Of a DNA stretch of 64,000 nucleotides, positions 25,201 through 31,371 are shown in pieces. The notes below the pieces were generated by a model. That model was given only the letters and a program-made list of their open reading frames with translations, was not told where the DNA came from and did not search any database. Position numbers and translations under genes: made by a program. Source of the stretch: Hetaerina americana (Eukaryota > Arthropoda > Insecta > Odonata > Calopterygidae); NCBI GenBank assembly GCA_022747635.1, contig JAKTNV010000002.1, positions 1,081,001 to 1,145,000 on the forward strand, in the 5' to 3' direction. Within the stretch, counting starts at the first letter, position 1. Each line of letters begins with the position of its first letter.

Positions 25201-28200
25201 AGAAGGGAAAAGCTATGTATGTCATCAAAGATACAAAAAGAAAATTATCAATCGGCCTGAGGAAGAGTCAGGAGTGATGGAAAGAAAACCTGGAGGAGCT
25301 ATATGGTAAATAAGTCAGGCCAGCATGTTGGGACATGGAGAATATTGAGTCAACAGTATTAGCTAAGGCCCAGGCATAGTTGATTGCAAAAGAACATCGG
25401 AATGGATAACATCTCTGCAGAGCTACTTAATGGTTTATGAAAATGTAGAAGAACATAATTCATCACTCACTCACGGACCCTCAAGGGAGACTGACGTGTT
25501 TCCAAGCAGTGCATTAGCGACCACTCAAGGGGATTAGTGACCGCTAGAAGGCACACTCCCTTGGGCGAAATGGGAAAGGGCATGGCGGTGGATGTAAAGT
25601 GTATTATTTGCCAAAGAAAATTGAGAAATGGAGTCCAGTGTAGTGGGTGTTGCTCTTGGTACCACTTTAATTGCTCTATGAGTAAACTGGAGGATTGCGT
25701 GAGTGATAATTGGCAGTGCAGTAAGTGTGAATGTCAGGAGAATCGAAGAGGTTTAGAAGAAAAAGAGGAGGTCATTGAAAAGCCGCAAGCGGATTTAAAC
25801 ATCGCTCGTAAGACAATTTTCAGTCTTTCCGCTGAAAATGAGGAACTGAAAGCATCATTAACAGAGATGAGGCGGCGGGTGAAACAGCAAGTCGAAGATG
25901 ATCTCCACTTTGTCCGAAGGTGTGATAAGAGGAAACCGGAAGATTTAAGGCCGACCAGAAGTGGAACAAGCTCATGTGACGCGGATGCCGATCGGGCTGG
26001 AGGAATACGGGAAAGCATCCTACAGAGAGAGCAGCCAAAGAAGCGAGGAGATGGAAGGAAGGATAGGATAAACGTGAGACCGAAGAGGGAAGTGCTTCCG
26101 ATGAGGGAGGTCATAGTGTCAAGGGAGGGGAGGTCTCTTGGTGATCCAGGGCCACCCAAAGTGAAAATATTTGGTGATTCCATAATACGTTTCGTTGGAG
26201 ATTGTGGCGAAAGTATCAATGAAGGCGTTCAGTGTTTTCCGGGGATAAGAGTGGAACAATTGGACAATAAAATAGCTAATATGGCTAGTGATGGTGATGA
26301 AAGTGTTGTCATAATTCACGTAGGGACAAATGACGTAAAAAGTGCTAAGACCATCTAATCGGTTTTATTTGGGATTTGGCAACCTCGGCCAAAAATAAGT
26401 TCAAAAGTGCTCAAATTGTCATTAGTGGAATTCTTCGTAGAAGGGACATACATTGGAAGAGAATTGACGCCATAAACGAAGGAATAGAGTGGGTTTGCGT
26501 GCAACAAAGTCTGACATTTGTGGACCCGAATTGTTGGGTCGGTGATAGACACCTGGGCCGCGATGGAGTGCATTTAAACAGGGAGGGATCCCTGGTTTTG
26601 TCAAATCTGTTTCAAAATGTCGCACTAAAGCTCAGTGAGCAGGGAAACCTGTAATGGGCACAAGAGGTGGACCTCGCAATACCGAAGGAAAGGAAGGTAA
26701 GGGCTTAATAGTTTTGCAGGTAAACTGCCGAAGTATTCTAAATAAAGTATGCCATTTCGAGATGTTAGTTGATGCAAGTAATCCGGATATTGTGATAGGC
26801 ACGGAGTCATGGCTAAGTGATCACATTATGTCAAATGAGATTTTTCCTCAAAATTTGGCAGTTTACAGAAGGGATAGGGATGGTCGTGGAGGGGGGATAT
26901 TCATATGTGTAGATAAAAACCTAATAAGTACATTGGAATGGGTAAGAAATAATTGTGAGATGATGTGTGCTCATGTTAAAGGTAGGAATGGAGGGAAAAA
27001 TTTAAAAATAGTTGCCATGTACAGAAGCCCCAACGAAGGGATGTACGCAGTCGAGGTATTAGCAGACATATGCTCGGCTAACCCTGAGGATCACACCCTC
27101 TTAGCGGGGGACTTGAACCTTCCAGGCATTCAATGGTCGGCAGACGAGGTCACGGTGGGGGTTGGGAAGGCCCAAGAAATCGTTGGTCGTCTTATAAACG
27201 AGGAGGGTTTTGTACAGTTCATGGAAAAACCCACGCGTGGGGGAAACATCCTCGACGTCAAACTTGTGAGACCGAAAAAGTGGGTCGGGGAAGTCGAGGT
27301 CCTTCCGGGAATAAGTGACCATTCAGCTGTTCGTATGTATCTAAACTGGGAGAGGGCTCAGTTTAAGGGGCTAGTAAACAAAAAGATAGTTTGGCAATAT
27401 AAACGTGGTGATAGGGAAGGGTTCCAGACCTTTTTAAGGGAAAAGTATTCGGAATGGGTAAGTGGTGGGCAGAATGTAGAAGAAATCTGGAAAACACTTA
27501 AGGGGATAATGGAGGAGGGATTAAATAAATTTGTCCCAAAAAAAATTCTTAAAATACTGACTCAGAGTTCTACAACCGCAAAATTAGATCCTTGAAGAAA
27601 AAACAGAGTGATTCACAGAAAACGGAACGAGAGCTCGGAATGGCTCACAATTTACAAAAAATTAGTTTGTGAATTGAATAGAGAAAAGAAAATAGGCAAA
27701 TAAAGTTTTCTACAGAAAATAATCGGCATAGATAATGGAAATAAATTTTACAAGTACCTCCGAAGGAGGAAAGACAACAGGGAAAACATAACAGCTTTAA
27801 AAAAAGAGGATGGAACACTAATCGTAGACAATAAGGAAAAGGCTAATGCGTTTAATAATTGGTATGCAAGTGTATTTAAGGTTATGGTAAATAAAAAGGA
27901 TTCTGTAGATACATCTCTGAGTCAACAAGGAGGCGAAAAAATATTAAATACCAAAAGTATTAAAACGACGAGCGCAGAAAATTATTGAAAAATTATGAAA
28001 ATGAGGGCAAATAAATCAAAATGGCCAGATGGTATCTCAATTGACTAGCTTAAATTGGGTGGTAGTGTAGTTTCAAATTATATAAATCATTTATTCAATG
28101 TTACCTTAAACAATAATGCCCTGCCAAATGCTTGGAAGGAGGCATATAGTATGTTACCCCCATTTTCAAAGGAGGAGATAAGGCAGTAGTTGATAATTAT

Positions 28201-31200
28201 AGACCGGTAAGCTTGACATCAGTTGTATGCAAGCTATTAGAAAAGATAATGGCTGATTATCTCTGGGATTTGTGGGAGAGTGAGAATTGGTTGTATAGTC
28301 ACCAATACGGTTTTAGAAAAGGGTACTCTTGCAAAACTCAGCTATTAGGGTTCTGCCAAGAAATGTTCGACTCTATGGATGTGGGAATAGAAGTGGATGC
28401 TATAATAATCGACCTGTCAAAAGCCTTTGACAAAGTTGACCACGATCGCTTAATGCTTAAGATAGGCCAATTGCCACTACACACAGATGGAAGAGTATTC
28501 TCTTGGGTCAAAAATTTCATGGAGGGTCGAACACAAAGGGTCAAATTAGGAGAAGTGTATTCTGAAAAAACAAGGGTAACATCGGGAGTCCCACAAGGAA
28601 GCGTACTTGGCCCGCTCCCTTTTTTAATCTATATAAATGATCTACCAGTAAATAGTAATTCTCAGATAAGACTTTTTGCAGACGACTGTATTATCTACAG
28701 GAAAGTCGAAAACGACAGAGACCACGACATACTTCAAAGGGACATTAATAAAATGGCGGATTGGGTGACAAAAAATGGGATGATATTAATGTTAGCAAAT
28801 GCAAATCCATCACTTTTAGTAACAAGGTAAATGGAAACAATAAGGAATATAAATTCTCAGAAAATGTCATTCCTAGAAGTGATACTTGCAAATACTTAGG
28901 TGTATATTTAACTAAGGACTTAGGGTGGGGGCTAAAAGTGAAGTACATTTTTAAGAAAGCTTTCAAAACTCTTCATTGGGCGATGAGAAACCTCAAAGAG
29001 AGCATTAGAGCAACCAAGGAGAAGGCGTATCACACCCTAGTAAGACCAATTTTAGAGTACGCTTCTCTTGTATGGGACCCTCATGAAGAAGGTCTTATCA
29101 AAAAACTGGAAAAGGTGCAAAGAAAGGCTGCCCGATATGTACTAGGAAAGCCTAGGAGGATGGAGAGTGTGTCTGACATGCTAGAAACGCTGGGCTGGGA
29201 ACCTCTACAAACTAGAAGGAAAGTAAGCAGACTTTGTGGAATGTTCCAAATTCTGAAGGGGGAGAAAGCTTGGGCAGATCTTGCGTAAAGAGGCGGGGAA
29301 CCCAAATTTCATAGGGAAAAATGATCTCAAATTTAAGGTAAAATGCCGGGCACAGAGAACAAATTTAAAAAAATTTCTTTTCTAAATAGAACAATTGTTG
29401 ATTGGAACACCTTACCTGCAAAAATATTCGAGCCCTTTCCTAACAGAGTGTATACTTTTAAGAATAGATGTAAGAAATATATGTAATAATTTGATTGATC
29501 TGTGGTATATTGTATTATATGTAATAGCTAAATTTATTTAATTTATCTTTTTTTCTTGCTGATTAATGGATGTAAATGGGATGGGGATTCGCTTGTTTTG
29601 TTAAAGAGATTTGTGTTTTGAAGTCTGATTTTATCTACTGTCTTTTGCGATTATTTGGGACTTGTGTGCCACCTGACACTGTCTATCAGCACATGTATAT
29701 TTTTAATAATAATAATTAGATCTAATTAAATGAACGATGATACATAACATAATGGGGTAAGAGTTTTTTAACCAAAAGACTGTCAGATCAGTAATAGTTT
29801 CGAACAATGGAAAGGCAGCTGTATGCTAGAACTATACACAAAACATTAAAGCTAATTTCACATCACACTAAAGTGATACTTAAGATCATCAATAAGTGGA
29901 TGGAAAGGTTGAGCAAATGATTGTCTAGGGGATGATCTGTTTGCATTTAGAAAATGGAGGGGTAAGCATGGTGCCATTACATTAATGAGGTCATAGATTG
30001 AAAGATACATAGAAAACAGCCAGGATGTATTTATTTCATGGAATTTGAGAAGGCATTCTACAGAGAAAACAGGGTTCAATTCAAGAATAATCACAGAAAA
30101 TAGGAGAGAGGTGACTAGTTTGCAACCTAATGCAGTAAAGGAAGAATCAAATATCTTGAACTAGGCATGCTATAGTGTAGCGAAAATAACATTCCAGAAA
30201 GTATCGGACTCAGCTATCTCTCAAATTATTTCAACCTGTCCATCTAAGGACTGCTCAGGTCAACGTGGCAGACTGAGAGTCAAGATGGGTAGTGTGGGGC
30301 AAGATAGGGCATCGAATGCCAATTTTCCAGATATTCCACCATATTCCCTGAGTTTCCCAGATTAACAAGGCTGAATGACAATGATATAAACTGAATGACG
30401 ACATTTTCAAATTAATGAATAATTAATAGCAACGACCTTAGAGAGTGGCTCAATAATCTTCGCAAAACCTATGATTACATTGCACTTCCTTCACTGAGTA
30501 TTTGGAAGATGAACACTAAAAAACTGTGAACACATGCACAACACTTAATAATTCTGAAATCTATTATTCATAAGCATGATAACAAATAAGCTGCCGTGAA
30601 AAATGTTATGTTCAGATAAAATATCTTTTGCTTAACTTCATCACAATAAACAATCAGAAAGTTACACTATCAGGACATTAACACTAGTATTTGTCAGTAC
30701 GTTGAGTGCATTAGCACCTTTCAAAGTAGGTGAAAAATATGGGGAATTCATATGGACTGGAAGAACAGCAGAAGGATACCTTGGCATGGCATTAACCTAC
30801 TCCTGAACACTCGTCAAAAGGCAATGGTTTGGTGTCACATCAAGATGATAAGCTCAGCTGAAGAGCTATCCAAAAAACACTAGTAAGAGAGGATAAGAAC
30901 ACCACTGACATCACCACAGTGGCCAGGATTTCAACTCAAGTCCATGGCATGAGAAACAAGTACCCTAACTGATGCATCAACACAATCCCACAACATCGTT
31001 AGCCATAAGGCTAAAGGGGCATAGCAATGTATGGTGGTGGTAACTCAAAGTGTTGACCTGTCTTTTAAATCTACAAGCAATTTAGCATCACTGGCCGGAA
31101 AATTTCATCAAGAAACTTTTACAATAGAATTTACGCACCTGAAATATTCACTGCGAGCTGCTAGGATGGCCTTGTGCCCATGAAAGCGGTGACCCTCCAC

Positions 31201-31326
31201 AAGAAGCACAACGTCACTGTATTCATCATTAAGGTACAGAGCTCCAATGTGCTCAGACAAGTGGTGAACGTGGTCTATCTCCCCGAGAGGAGTTTGCGTC
31301 CCCAAGTGGTGATGATGGCTGCTCAT
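953..31326 (-). CDS. BTBD9: BTBD9, BTB/POZ domain-containing protein 9 (complete, nine coding exons)
   Basis: Spliced CDS, 5' to 3' on the minus strand: 31326-31139, 19828-19699, 15992-15762, 13329-12978, 12297-12054, 8182-7953, 4031-3842, 3384-3198, 1294-953. All introns are GT-AG, phases agree at every junction, and the total is 2094 nt, or 697 residues plus TAA. Order: BTB/POZ (about residues 25-135), BACK (about 150-260), two F5/8C discoidin-type domains (about 305-435 and 470-595), then a low-complexity tail (about 600-697). Diagnostic strings include GEIDHVHHLSEHIGAL, LLWDRDVRSYSYYIEVSMD and FIRIVGTHNTANEVFHCVHF. Known family role: Cul3 ubiquitin-ligase substrate adaptor, linked to dopamine and iron regulation in flies and to restless legs syndrome in humans. 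An acidic stretch at about residues 214-247 interrupts BACK. The first in-frame ATG (31326) was chosen because GEIDHV follows within about 15 residues. Human BTBD9 is 612 residues, and the difference is mostly the tail and the acidic insert. Confidence 0.95.
1735..2700 (-). pseudogene. Tc1/mariner-superfamily transposase remnant (BTBD9 intron 8)
   Basis: Minus-strand frames carry degraded transposase blocks in order: an N-terminal helix-turn-helix (VVGMSEKTTRRIINKYLRY), the RAKRVEHWDLLLGSL segment, a block matching GDVMPPHFF, the second catalytic-Asp motif in GRPHVFQQDGTSAQTSH, and NSPDLNPLVYYAW with its usual preceding Trp now a stop. It is spread over three frames, so it is inactive. The string VFQQD...NSPDLNPL is typical of the IS630-Tc1 lineage with long tyrosine-rich C-termini rather than classical DD34D mariners. 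It sits antisense-neutral inside intron 8. Confidence 0.8.
3198..3384 (-). CDS. BTBD9: BTBD9 coding exon 8
   Basis: 187 nt, acceptor AAATAG, donor GAG|GTGAGG. It encodes LLLWDCDDRSYSYYIEV, CRSWQTLRFERRPVVFIR and VGTHNTANE of the second F5/8C domain. Phase 0 at the 3' end. Confidence 0.93.
3584..3666. repeat. Small foldback (MITE-like) hairpin
   Basis: The left arm GGGATAAGGGTTTTGGGCA (3584-3602) is matched by the inverted right arm ending near 3666 (TGCCCAAAAGCCTTATCC). The pairing continues inward as TCAGGGT.TCTC / GAGA.ACCCTGA, giving an 83-bp stem-loop in the intron between BTBD9 exons 7 and 8. Confidence 0.7.
3842..4031 (-). CDS. BTBD9: BTBD9 coding exon 7
   Basis: 190 nt, acceptor TTCTAG, donor ATGAG|GTATGT. 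It starts the second F5/8C domain: VPKHNVARVECSASVIEGV, SRSRNALLNGDTSNYNWD, SGYTCHQLGSGAILIQLS. Confidence 0.93.
4032..5857. other. Intron sequence without recognisable gene
   Basis: AT-rich intron 6 DNA between BTBD9 exon 7 and the next mariner remnant. I see no coding signal, array or clear terminal repeat in it. Confidence 0.4.
5858..7050 (+). pseudogene. Decayed mariner element with terminal repeats
   Basis: The left end TACGAGGATAATCTCAAAGC (about 5859) and the right end near 7020-7047 (GTTGGAAACTTTTCAGAC) form an imperfect inverted pair of the type seen in mariners. Plus-strand remnants include an HTH block (EYLFLKGNALTQIKD, then IEYGDCAASLMTVKLWAAE) near 6170-6290 and the C-terminal region FPNLKSYFKDRDLTSDEEV, then AYFAEKSAEEYLKNLGY, near 6810-6940. 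Many stops and frameshifts separate the blocks. A non-functional copy in BTBD9 intron 6. Confidence 0.75.
7255..7430 (-). repeat. tRNA-derived SINE (minus orientation)
   Basis: On the minus strand GGTTCGATTCC (complement of 7389-7399) is a perfect RNA polymerase III B box, set in GGGTCGCGGGTTCGATTCCC and followed by a short unique body. The body ends in an A-rich tail (complement of about 7255-7275, AATAAATAAAATAAATA). The layout (tRNA head, body, A-rich tail) is that of a SINE. The A box is not clear. Confidence 0.65.
7440..7730 (+). pseudogene. 3' fragment of a mariner transposase
   Basis: The plus frame reads IATIPQPPYSPNLAPPHYFL, KVKSFLKGHHHRTPSAVNEAC, then after a stop ELWKSRWQKCVYTQGMYLGEF. 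This is the third catalytic-Asp region (SPDLAP consensus, here SPNLAPPH) and C-terminus of a mariner. The catalytic Asp is replaced by His. It abuts the SINE. Confidence 0.75.
7953..8182 (-). CDS. BTBD9: BTBD9 coding exon 6
   Basis: 230 nt, acceptor TTTATAG, donor ATTG|GTAAGT. It completes the first F5/8C domain: SYSYYIEVSMDHKEWFRV, CRSWQILYFAPRVVKYIR, IVGTYNTVNKVFHVVSMEA. Confidence 0.93.
8880..9033 (+). pseudogene. LINE endonuclease-domain fragment, left part (interrupted by Tigger)
   Basis: The plus frame reads NWRVTVGKGKDGSR and later GIITNTWFKHRSSCKY, matching the AP-endonuclease segment of the endonuclease-reverse transcriptase LINEs common in arthropods (GDWNA...VGxG...NTWFKH). The block continues at 10433 after the Tigger insertion as TWKMGDKGDIS. 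Confidence 0.65.
9034..10430 (-). mobile_element. pogo/Tigger-type DNA transposon, copy 1 (inactive)
   Basis: Terminal repeats CGGTGGAACCTCATAAAAG (left) and, read inward from the right, CAGTGGAACCTCATTTAACG bracket 1397 bp. The TA target (9032-9033) has decayed to TG at 10431-10432. The inner sequence matches copy 2 (13442-14897) in inverted orientation, including AACTTCTCGAATCACGCACG near 9771, which corresponds to coding DNA of copy 2. The transposase would run on the minus strand but is broken. Removing the element and one TA rejoins a LINE endonuclease frame, which confirms the boundaries. Confidence 0.8.
10433..10518 (+). pseudogene. LINE endonuclease fragment, right part
   Basis: The sequence after the Tigger insertion reads TWKMGDKGDISWTI and then a stop, continuing the NTWFKHRSSCKY frame left of it (consensus YTWKSPGD in this LINE lineage). 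It is itself cut by the mariner beginning at 10519. Confidence 0.6.
10519..11803 (-). pseudogene. Mariner element, decayed copy A of a two-copy family
   Basis: The left end TACGAGGGTAATCC...AAGTACCCG and the right end, inverted, GGCCCTGAAGTACCCAGCCTG, match copy B at 22232-23452. Minus-strand blocks in order: HTH (GLSPTNVKAEVDSTLGESA, TVKYWVAEFKRDHTSCQDER), a second HTH (RRLKVHELADIVVISKSVI), RFITMDETWVH with the first Asp, VLFHQDNAPAHK with the second, and FSPDLVSSDRFLLSNLKK with the third. Frameshifts between blocks make it inactive. Length about 1.28 kb, usual for mariner. Confidence 0.85.
12054..12297 (-). CDS. BTBD9: BTBD9 coding exon 5
   Basis: 244 nt with acceptor TTTCAG and donor GTGAG|GTAGGT. 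It opens the first F5/8C domain (PGKNVATVRLGAKVLQGE...SALLDG...LLWDRDV). The phase-2 donor is confirmed because the next exon then reads RSYSYYIEVSMD. Confidence 0.93.
12298..12977. other. BTBD9 intron 4, nothing recognised
   Basis: AT-rich intron between exons 4 and 5. The short open frame at 12348-12542 has no family features and I do not consider it coding. Confidence 0.4.
12978..13329 (-). CDS. BTBD9: BTBD9 coding exon 4
   Basis: 352 nt. It encodes GALKEICCRDSFCAPE..., then an acidic insert (EEETANVH...NLEDDSDEEEARF), then the conserved VVRLPLISLPELLKEVR and GLISPDAILDAIEEQ of BACK. Donor TTGC|GTGAGT, phase 1. Confidence 0.93.
13442..14897 (+). mobile_element. pogo/Tigger-type DNA transposon, copy 2 (inactive)
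   Basis: The left end (ACAGTACAACAGAAACTCAC, then TTGACGAGCACC) and the right end (GTAAGTGTTTCCACTGTA) are degraded versions of the copy 1 termini. The plus strand carries transposase remnants: an N-terminal region from about 13740 to 14034 (including WTKLRTLQCDAIEENIISEK), then EFEGYRPQKVLNCDEVGPFW and KKLPKQTYICAN near 14160-14255. The latter is the first catalytic-Asp block of Tigger/jerky DDE transposases (NADETGLFWK consensus). Stops and frameshifts throughout. Located in BTBD9 intron 3. Confidence 0.8.
15095..15592. mobile_element. MITE-like element with inverted ends and internal tandem repeats
   Basis: TACCGTATTTTCCCATTGAT at 15095 is mirrored at 15573-15592 (ATGGGAAAATATGGTA), giving imperfect terminal inverted repeats around 500 bp. 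The interior is built from a 152-bp tandem duplication and further short variants of the terminal sequence (CATGTTATACATGAGGTGCA). No transposase. Similar short elements beginning ACCGTATTT occur in many animal genomes; the assignment to a superfamily is open. Confidence 0.6.
15118..15422. repeat. 152-bp tandem duplication
   Basis: Two units begin at about 15118 and 15270. Each contains ATGTTCAGATGATCGAAAAA, then ATTGAAAAAATC(A/C)AAACATGG, GACGTATTTTTACACACAC and CATCCGACATAGACGTATTC. A partial third unit follows near 15430. The open frames over this block on both strands are by-products of the repeat. Confidence 0.85.
15762..15992 (-). CDS. BTBD9: BTBD9 coding exon 3
   Basis: 231 nt, phase 0 at both ends, acceptor TTATAG, donor CCT|GTGAGT. 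It encodes EDVILDMLGLAHQYGF...LQIRNVGAIYDAARLY...IIEHPSFLLLSP, covering the end of BTB and the start of BACK. Confidence 0.93.
16476..16585. repeat. Decayed copy of the foldback element seen at 24299-24398
   Basis: Arms TACAATGCAACAATTTCAGA and, inverted, TACAATGCAGCAATTTCAAA surround a diverged centre. The same arm sequence (TTTCAATGCAACGATTTCAG) forms the perfect palindrome at 24299. TAC/GTA at the outer ends suits a TA target. Confidence 0.7.
16730..16830 (-). pseudogene. Possible LINE endonuclease scrap
   Basis: The minus frame reads NILLTEIADLTNLVVIQMY, resembling the conserved VYMPT-type segment of LINE endonucleases. Very short and uncertain. Confidence 0.3.
16849..16931. repeat. 33-bp-arm hairpin, Penelope-like terminal motif
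   Basis: Arms 16849-16881 and 16899-16931 match at 32 of 33 positions around a 17-nt loop. The arm contains TCGGGTCTTCCACCGGGTC, which recurs as TCGGGTCTCCCACCGGGTC at about 48297-48315 next to a hammerhead-like motif. Confidence 0.8.
17559..18839 (-). mobile_element. Intact mariner transposon, 1281 bp
   Basis: Terminal inverted repeats CCCTGATCAAAAATTTCCCG (from 17559) and CCTTGATCAAAAAGTTCCCG (inward from 18839) differ at two of 20 positions. TA dinucleotides flank both ends (17557-17558 and 18840-18841). The single uninterrupted transposase gene fills the interior. Size, TA target and DD34D enzyme all fit a mariner. It lies in the intron between BTBD9 exons 2 and 3. Confidence 0.95.
17609..18682 (-). 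CDS. Mariner DD34D transposase, apparently full length
   Basis: 357 residues from ATG (18682) to TAA (17609-17611). The frame is open further upstream, but this ATG fits the family start MDLNLQQR. N-terminal HTH pair at about residues 1-110 with QWHERFRSGRESIEDDERSG and IREIAEDLNIAYGSAQDIV, linker with LVPKDLN (WVPHxL motif) at 120-126, catalytic triad D158 in TGDETWVYEYD, D253 in HHDNAPSH and D288 in SPDLAPCDFFLF. The D253-D288 spacing is 34 residues. C-terminus ...RWHKCVAVDGDYFEG. No stop or frameshift. It cuts and pastes its own element at TA sites. In sequence it is far younger than the other mariners here, so it may be active or recently so. Translation alone cannot prove activity. Confidence 0.93.
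   Translation of the reverse strand: MDLNLQQRTCIKFCVKNGFSGARTLEMLEKCFGNDSLKKTVVYQWHERFRSGRESIEDDERSGRPSTSKVGEKIDKVKEMLVNNRKLTIREIAEDLNIAYGSAQDIVVNDLGFRRVAAKLVPKDLNFMQKRDRVDVAKDMICEAESDPTFIKRIITGDETWVYEYDTQSRHQASEWRSPNEPRPKKPRRFQSKKKAMLTVFMDYNGVVHHEFLPEGQTVNKEYYLGVMRRLREAIRRKRPEMWAENSWILHHDNAPSHSAIIIRNFLTKNATNTIQQPPNSPDLAPCDFFLFNRVKKPLRGTCFSSREEAMEKSQEALMDIPKTEYKKCFEDWIKRWHKCVAVDGDYFEGDNIDLDE
19080..19698. other. BTBD9 intron 2, nothing recognised
   Basis: Unique-looking AT-rich intron DNA next to exon 2. No element ends or coding blocks noted. Confidence 0.35.
19699..19828 (-). CDS. BTBD9: BTBD9 coding exon 2
   Basis: 130 nt between acceptor TTTCAG and donor AAG|GTAAAT. It encodes RALLFGGLRESQQTEIEL...LLKYIYTGHMSLVNQK, the second half of the BTB fold. 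The 11.3-kb intron before it is filled with transposons. Confidence 0.93.
19829..22231. other. BTBD9 intron 1, 3' part; at most worn LINE-linker sequence
   Basis: No exon found. The purine-rich stretch from about 21580 to 22230 resembles decayed LINE linker DNA of the kind seen at 24.7-25.4 kb, but no motif is firm enough to call. Confidence 0.35.
22232..23452 (-). pseudogene. Mariner element, decayed copy B
   Basis: TACGAGGGTAATCCCAAAAG at the left and, inverted, TATCGCCCTGAAGTACCCGG at the right. Minus-strand blocks: MEKIGHRYAIQYFYLKGLRP, TNIKAELDSTLGESAPLFTT, TVKYWVAEFKQGRMSCQVEH, and KKVLFHQGNAPAHNF, in which the catalytic Asp of HQDNAPAH is Gly, then HLPDLAPSHYFMFANLKN, in which the third Asp is His. 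Same family as 10519-11803. Two catalytic Asp losses plus frameshifts make it dead. Confidence 0.85.
23453..23720 (+). pseudogene. LINE reverse-transcriptase fragment
   Basis: The plus frame reads DLQTYIGFIDLGKALDNVKW and, later, RVEQGYSLSQLLFNAHYV. These match RT blocks (FVDLEKAFDNVNW; GVRQGCPLSPLLFN) with substitutions and frameshifts. It abuts the right end of mariner copy B. Confidence 0.65.
23985..25489 (+). pseudogene. Older LINE: endonuclease domain and linker (left part)
   Basis: Plus-frame pieces in order: LREVKWKDSGDYKSNNCRVI, HSREETCQRREAVVLNKNVG, RSIINTASE (endonuclease), TWFKYYNMCRYEWEMP near 24625 (NTWFKHHKRRLYTW consensus), and NGYNISAELLNG near 25400 (IDNIPAELLK before the RT domain). 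Numerous stops. It is interrupted by the palindrome at 24299 and, at about 25490, by the CR1-type element. Its RT domain resumes at about 29760. Confidence 0.65.
24299..24398. repeat. Perfect 100-bp palindrome (foldback element)
   Basis: Arms 24299-24348 and 24349-24398 are exact reverse complements with no loop. The centre is GGGATCCC. The outer arm TTTCAATGCAACGATTTCAG recurs in the decayed copy at 16476-16585, so this is a repeat family rather than a one-off. Confidence 0.9.
25570..26654 (+). pseudogene. CR1-type LINE ORF1: zinc finger plus SGNH/esterase domain
   Basis: From ATG 25570 the frame encodes a PHD-like Cys/His finger (CIICQRKLRNGVQCSGC, CSWYHFNCS, WQCSKCEC), a heptad-rich region (ELKASLTEMRRRVKQQVEDD), a basic linker, and the start of a hydrolase fold (KVKIFGDSIIRFVGDCG; VVIIHVGTNDV). 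TAA at 26358 reflects a frameshift near 26345-26376, after which another frame supplies NKFKSAQIVISGILRRRDI, then HLGRDGVHLNREGSLVLSN, ending at TAA 26652-26654. The DSI and DGVHL motifs are those of SGNH esterases found in CR1 ORF1 proteins. Role: nucleic-acid binding accessory protein of the element. Confidence 0.85.
26654..29487 (+). pseudogene. CR1-type LINE ORF2: endonuclease and reverse transcriptase
   Basis: The ATG at 26654 shares its A with the ORF1 stop (TAATG). The endonuclease part (26654-27595) has LQVNCRSILNKVCHFEMLVD, DIVIGTESWLSD, YRSPNEG, LLAGDLNLPGIQW and GISDHSAVRMYL. Frameshifts lie between about 27560 and 28210. RT from about 28200: [66 protein letters not shown] and the catalytic FADDCIIY. 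Another shift near 28800 leads to CKYLGVYLTKDLGW and RPILEYASLVWDPH. The C-terminus (TIVDWNTLPAKIFEPF) runs to about 29487. ORF2 normally nicks target DNA and copies the element RNA there. Confidence 0.88.
29760..30110 (+). pseudogene. Older LINE: reverse-transcriptase part, right of the CR1 insertion
   Basis: Plus frames read LISHHTKVILKIINKWMERL and, after shifts, FAFRKWRGKHGAITLMRS and ENSQDVFISWNLRRHS. These are the RT block usually spelled HASKILxKIIxRRMExKIE, FGFRKGRGTRDAIGLMR and DMFICFVDFEKAF. They follow directly on the linker that ends at about 25489. Confidence 0.6.
30111..31138. other. BTBD9 intron 1, 5' part, nothing recognised
   Basis: AT-rich intron sequence adjoining exon 1. 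No coding blocks, arrays or element ends identified. Confidence 0.35.
31139..31326 (-). CDS. BTBD9: BTBD9 coding exon 1
   Basis: Encodes a His-rich start (MSSHHHH) and the first half of the BTB domain, ending ...ILAARSEYF plus AG of the next Arg codon. The donor is CAG|GTGCGT. The reading frame stays open upstream of the ATG without another ATG, and an acceptor-like tract lies further 5' near 31372-31400, so a separate 5' UTR exon is likely. Confidence 0.92.
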
Positions 31327-31371
31327 CGCTGATGGTATGAGACCTACCACAACTGGCTTCAACGTTGACAC

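Larger units (their letters stand above)
25490..29718 (+). mobile_element. CR1-type non-LTR retrotransposon, nearly full length, inactive
   Basis: Two ORFs in LINE order (PHD-like finger plus esterase ORF1; endonuclease plus reverse transcriptase ORF2), then an AT-rich 3' UTR ending in AATAATAATAATT near 29718. The 5' limit is inferred from where the older LINE linker stops (about 25490). It lies in BTBD9 intron 1 in opposite orientation to the gene. Frameshifts in both ORFs show it cannot move on its own. Confidence 0.85.

Noticed and set aside
25734..26219. 161-residue minus-strand frame
   Set aside because: Shadow of the LINE ORF1 zinc-finger/esterase region on the plus strand.
31327..31371. 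Longer BTBD9 start giving STLKPVVVGLIPSA before MSSHHHH
   Set aside because: The extension would begin at GTG. The first ATG is at 31326 and the sequence before it is probably 5' UTR.
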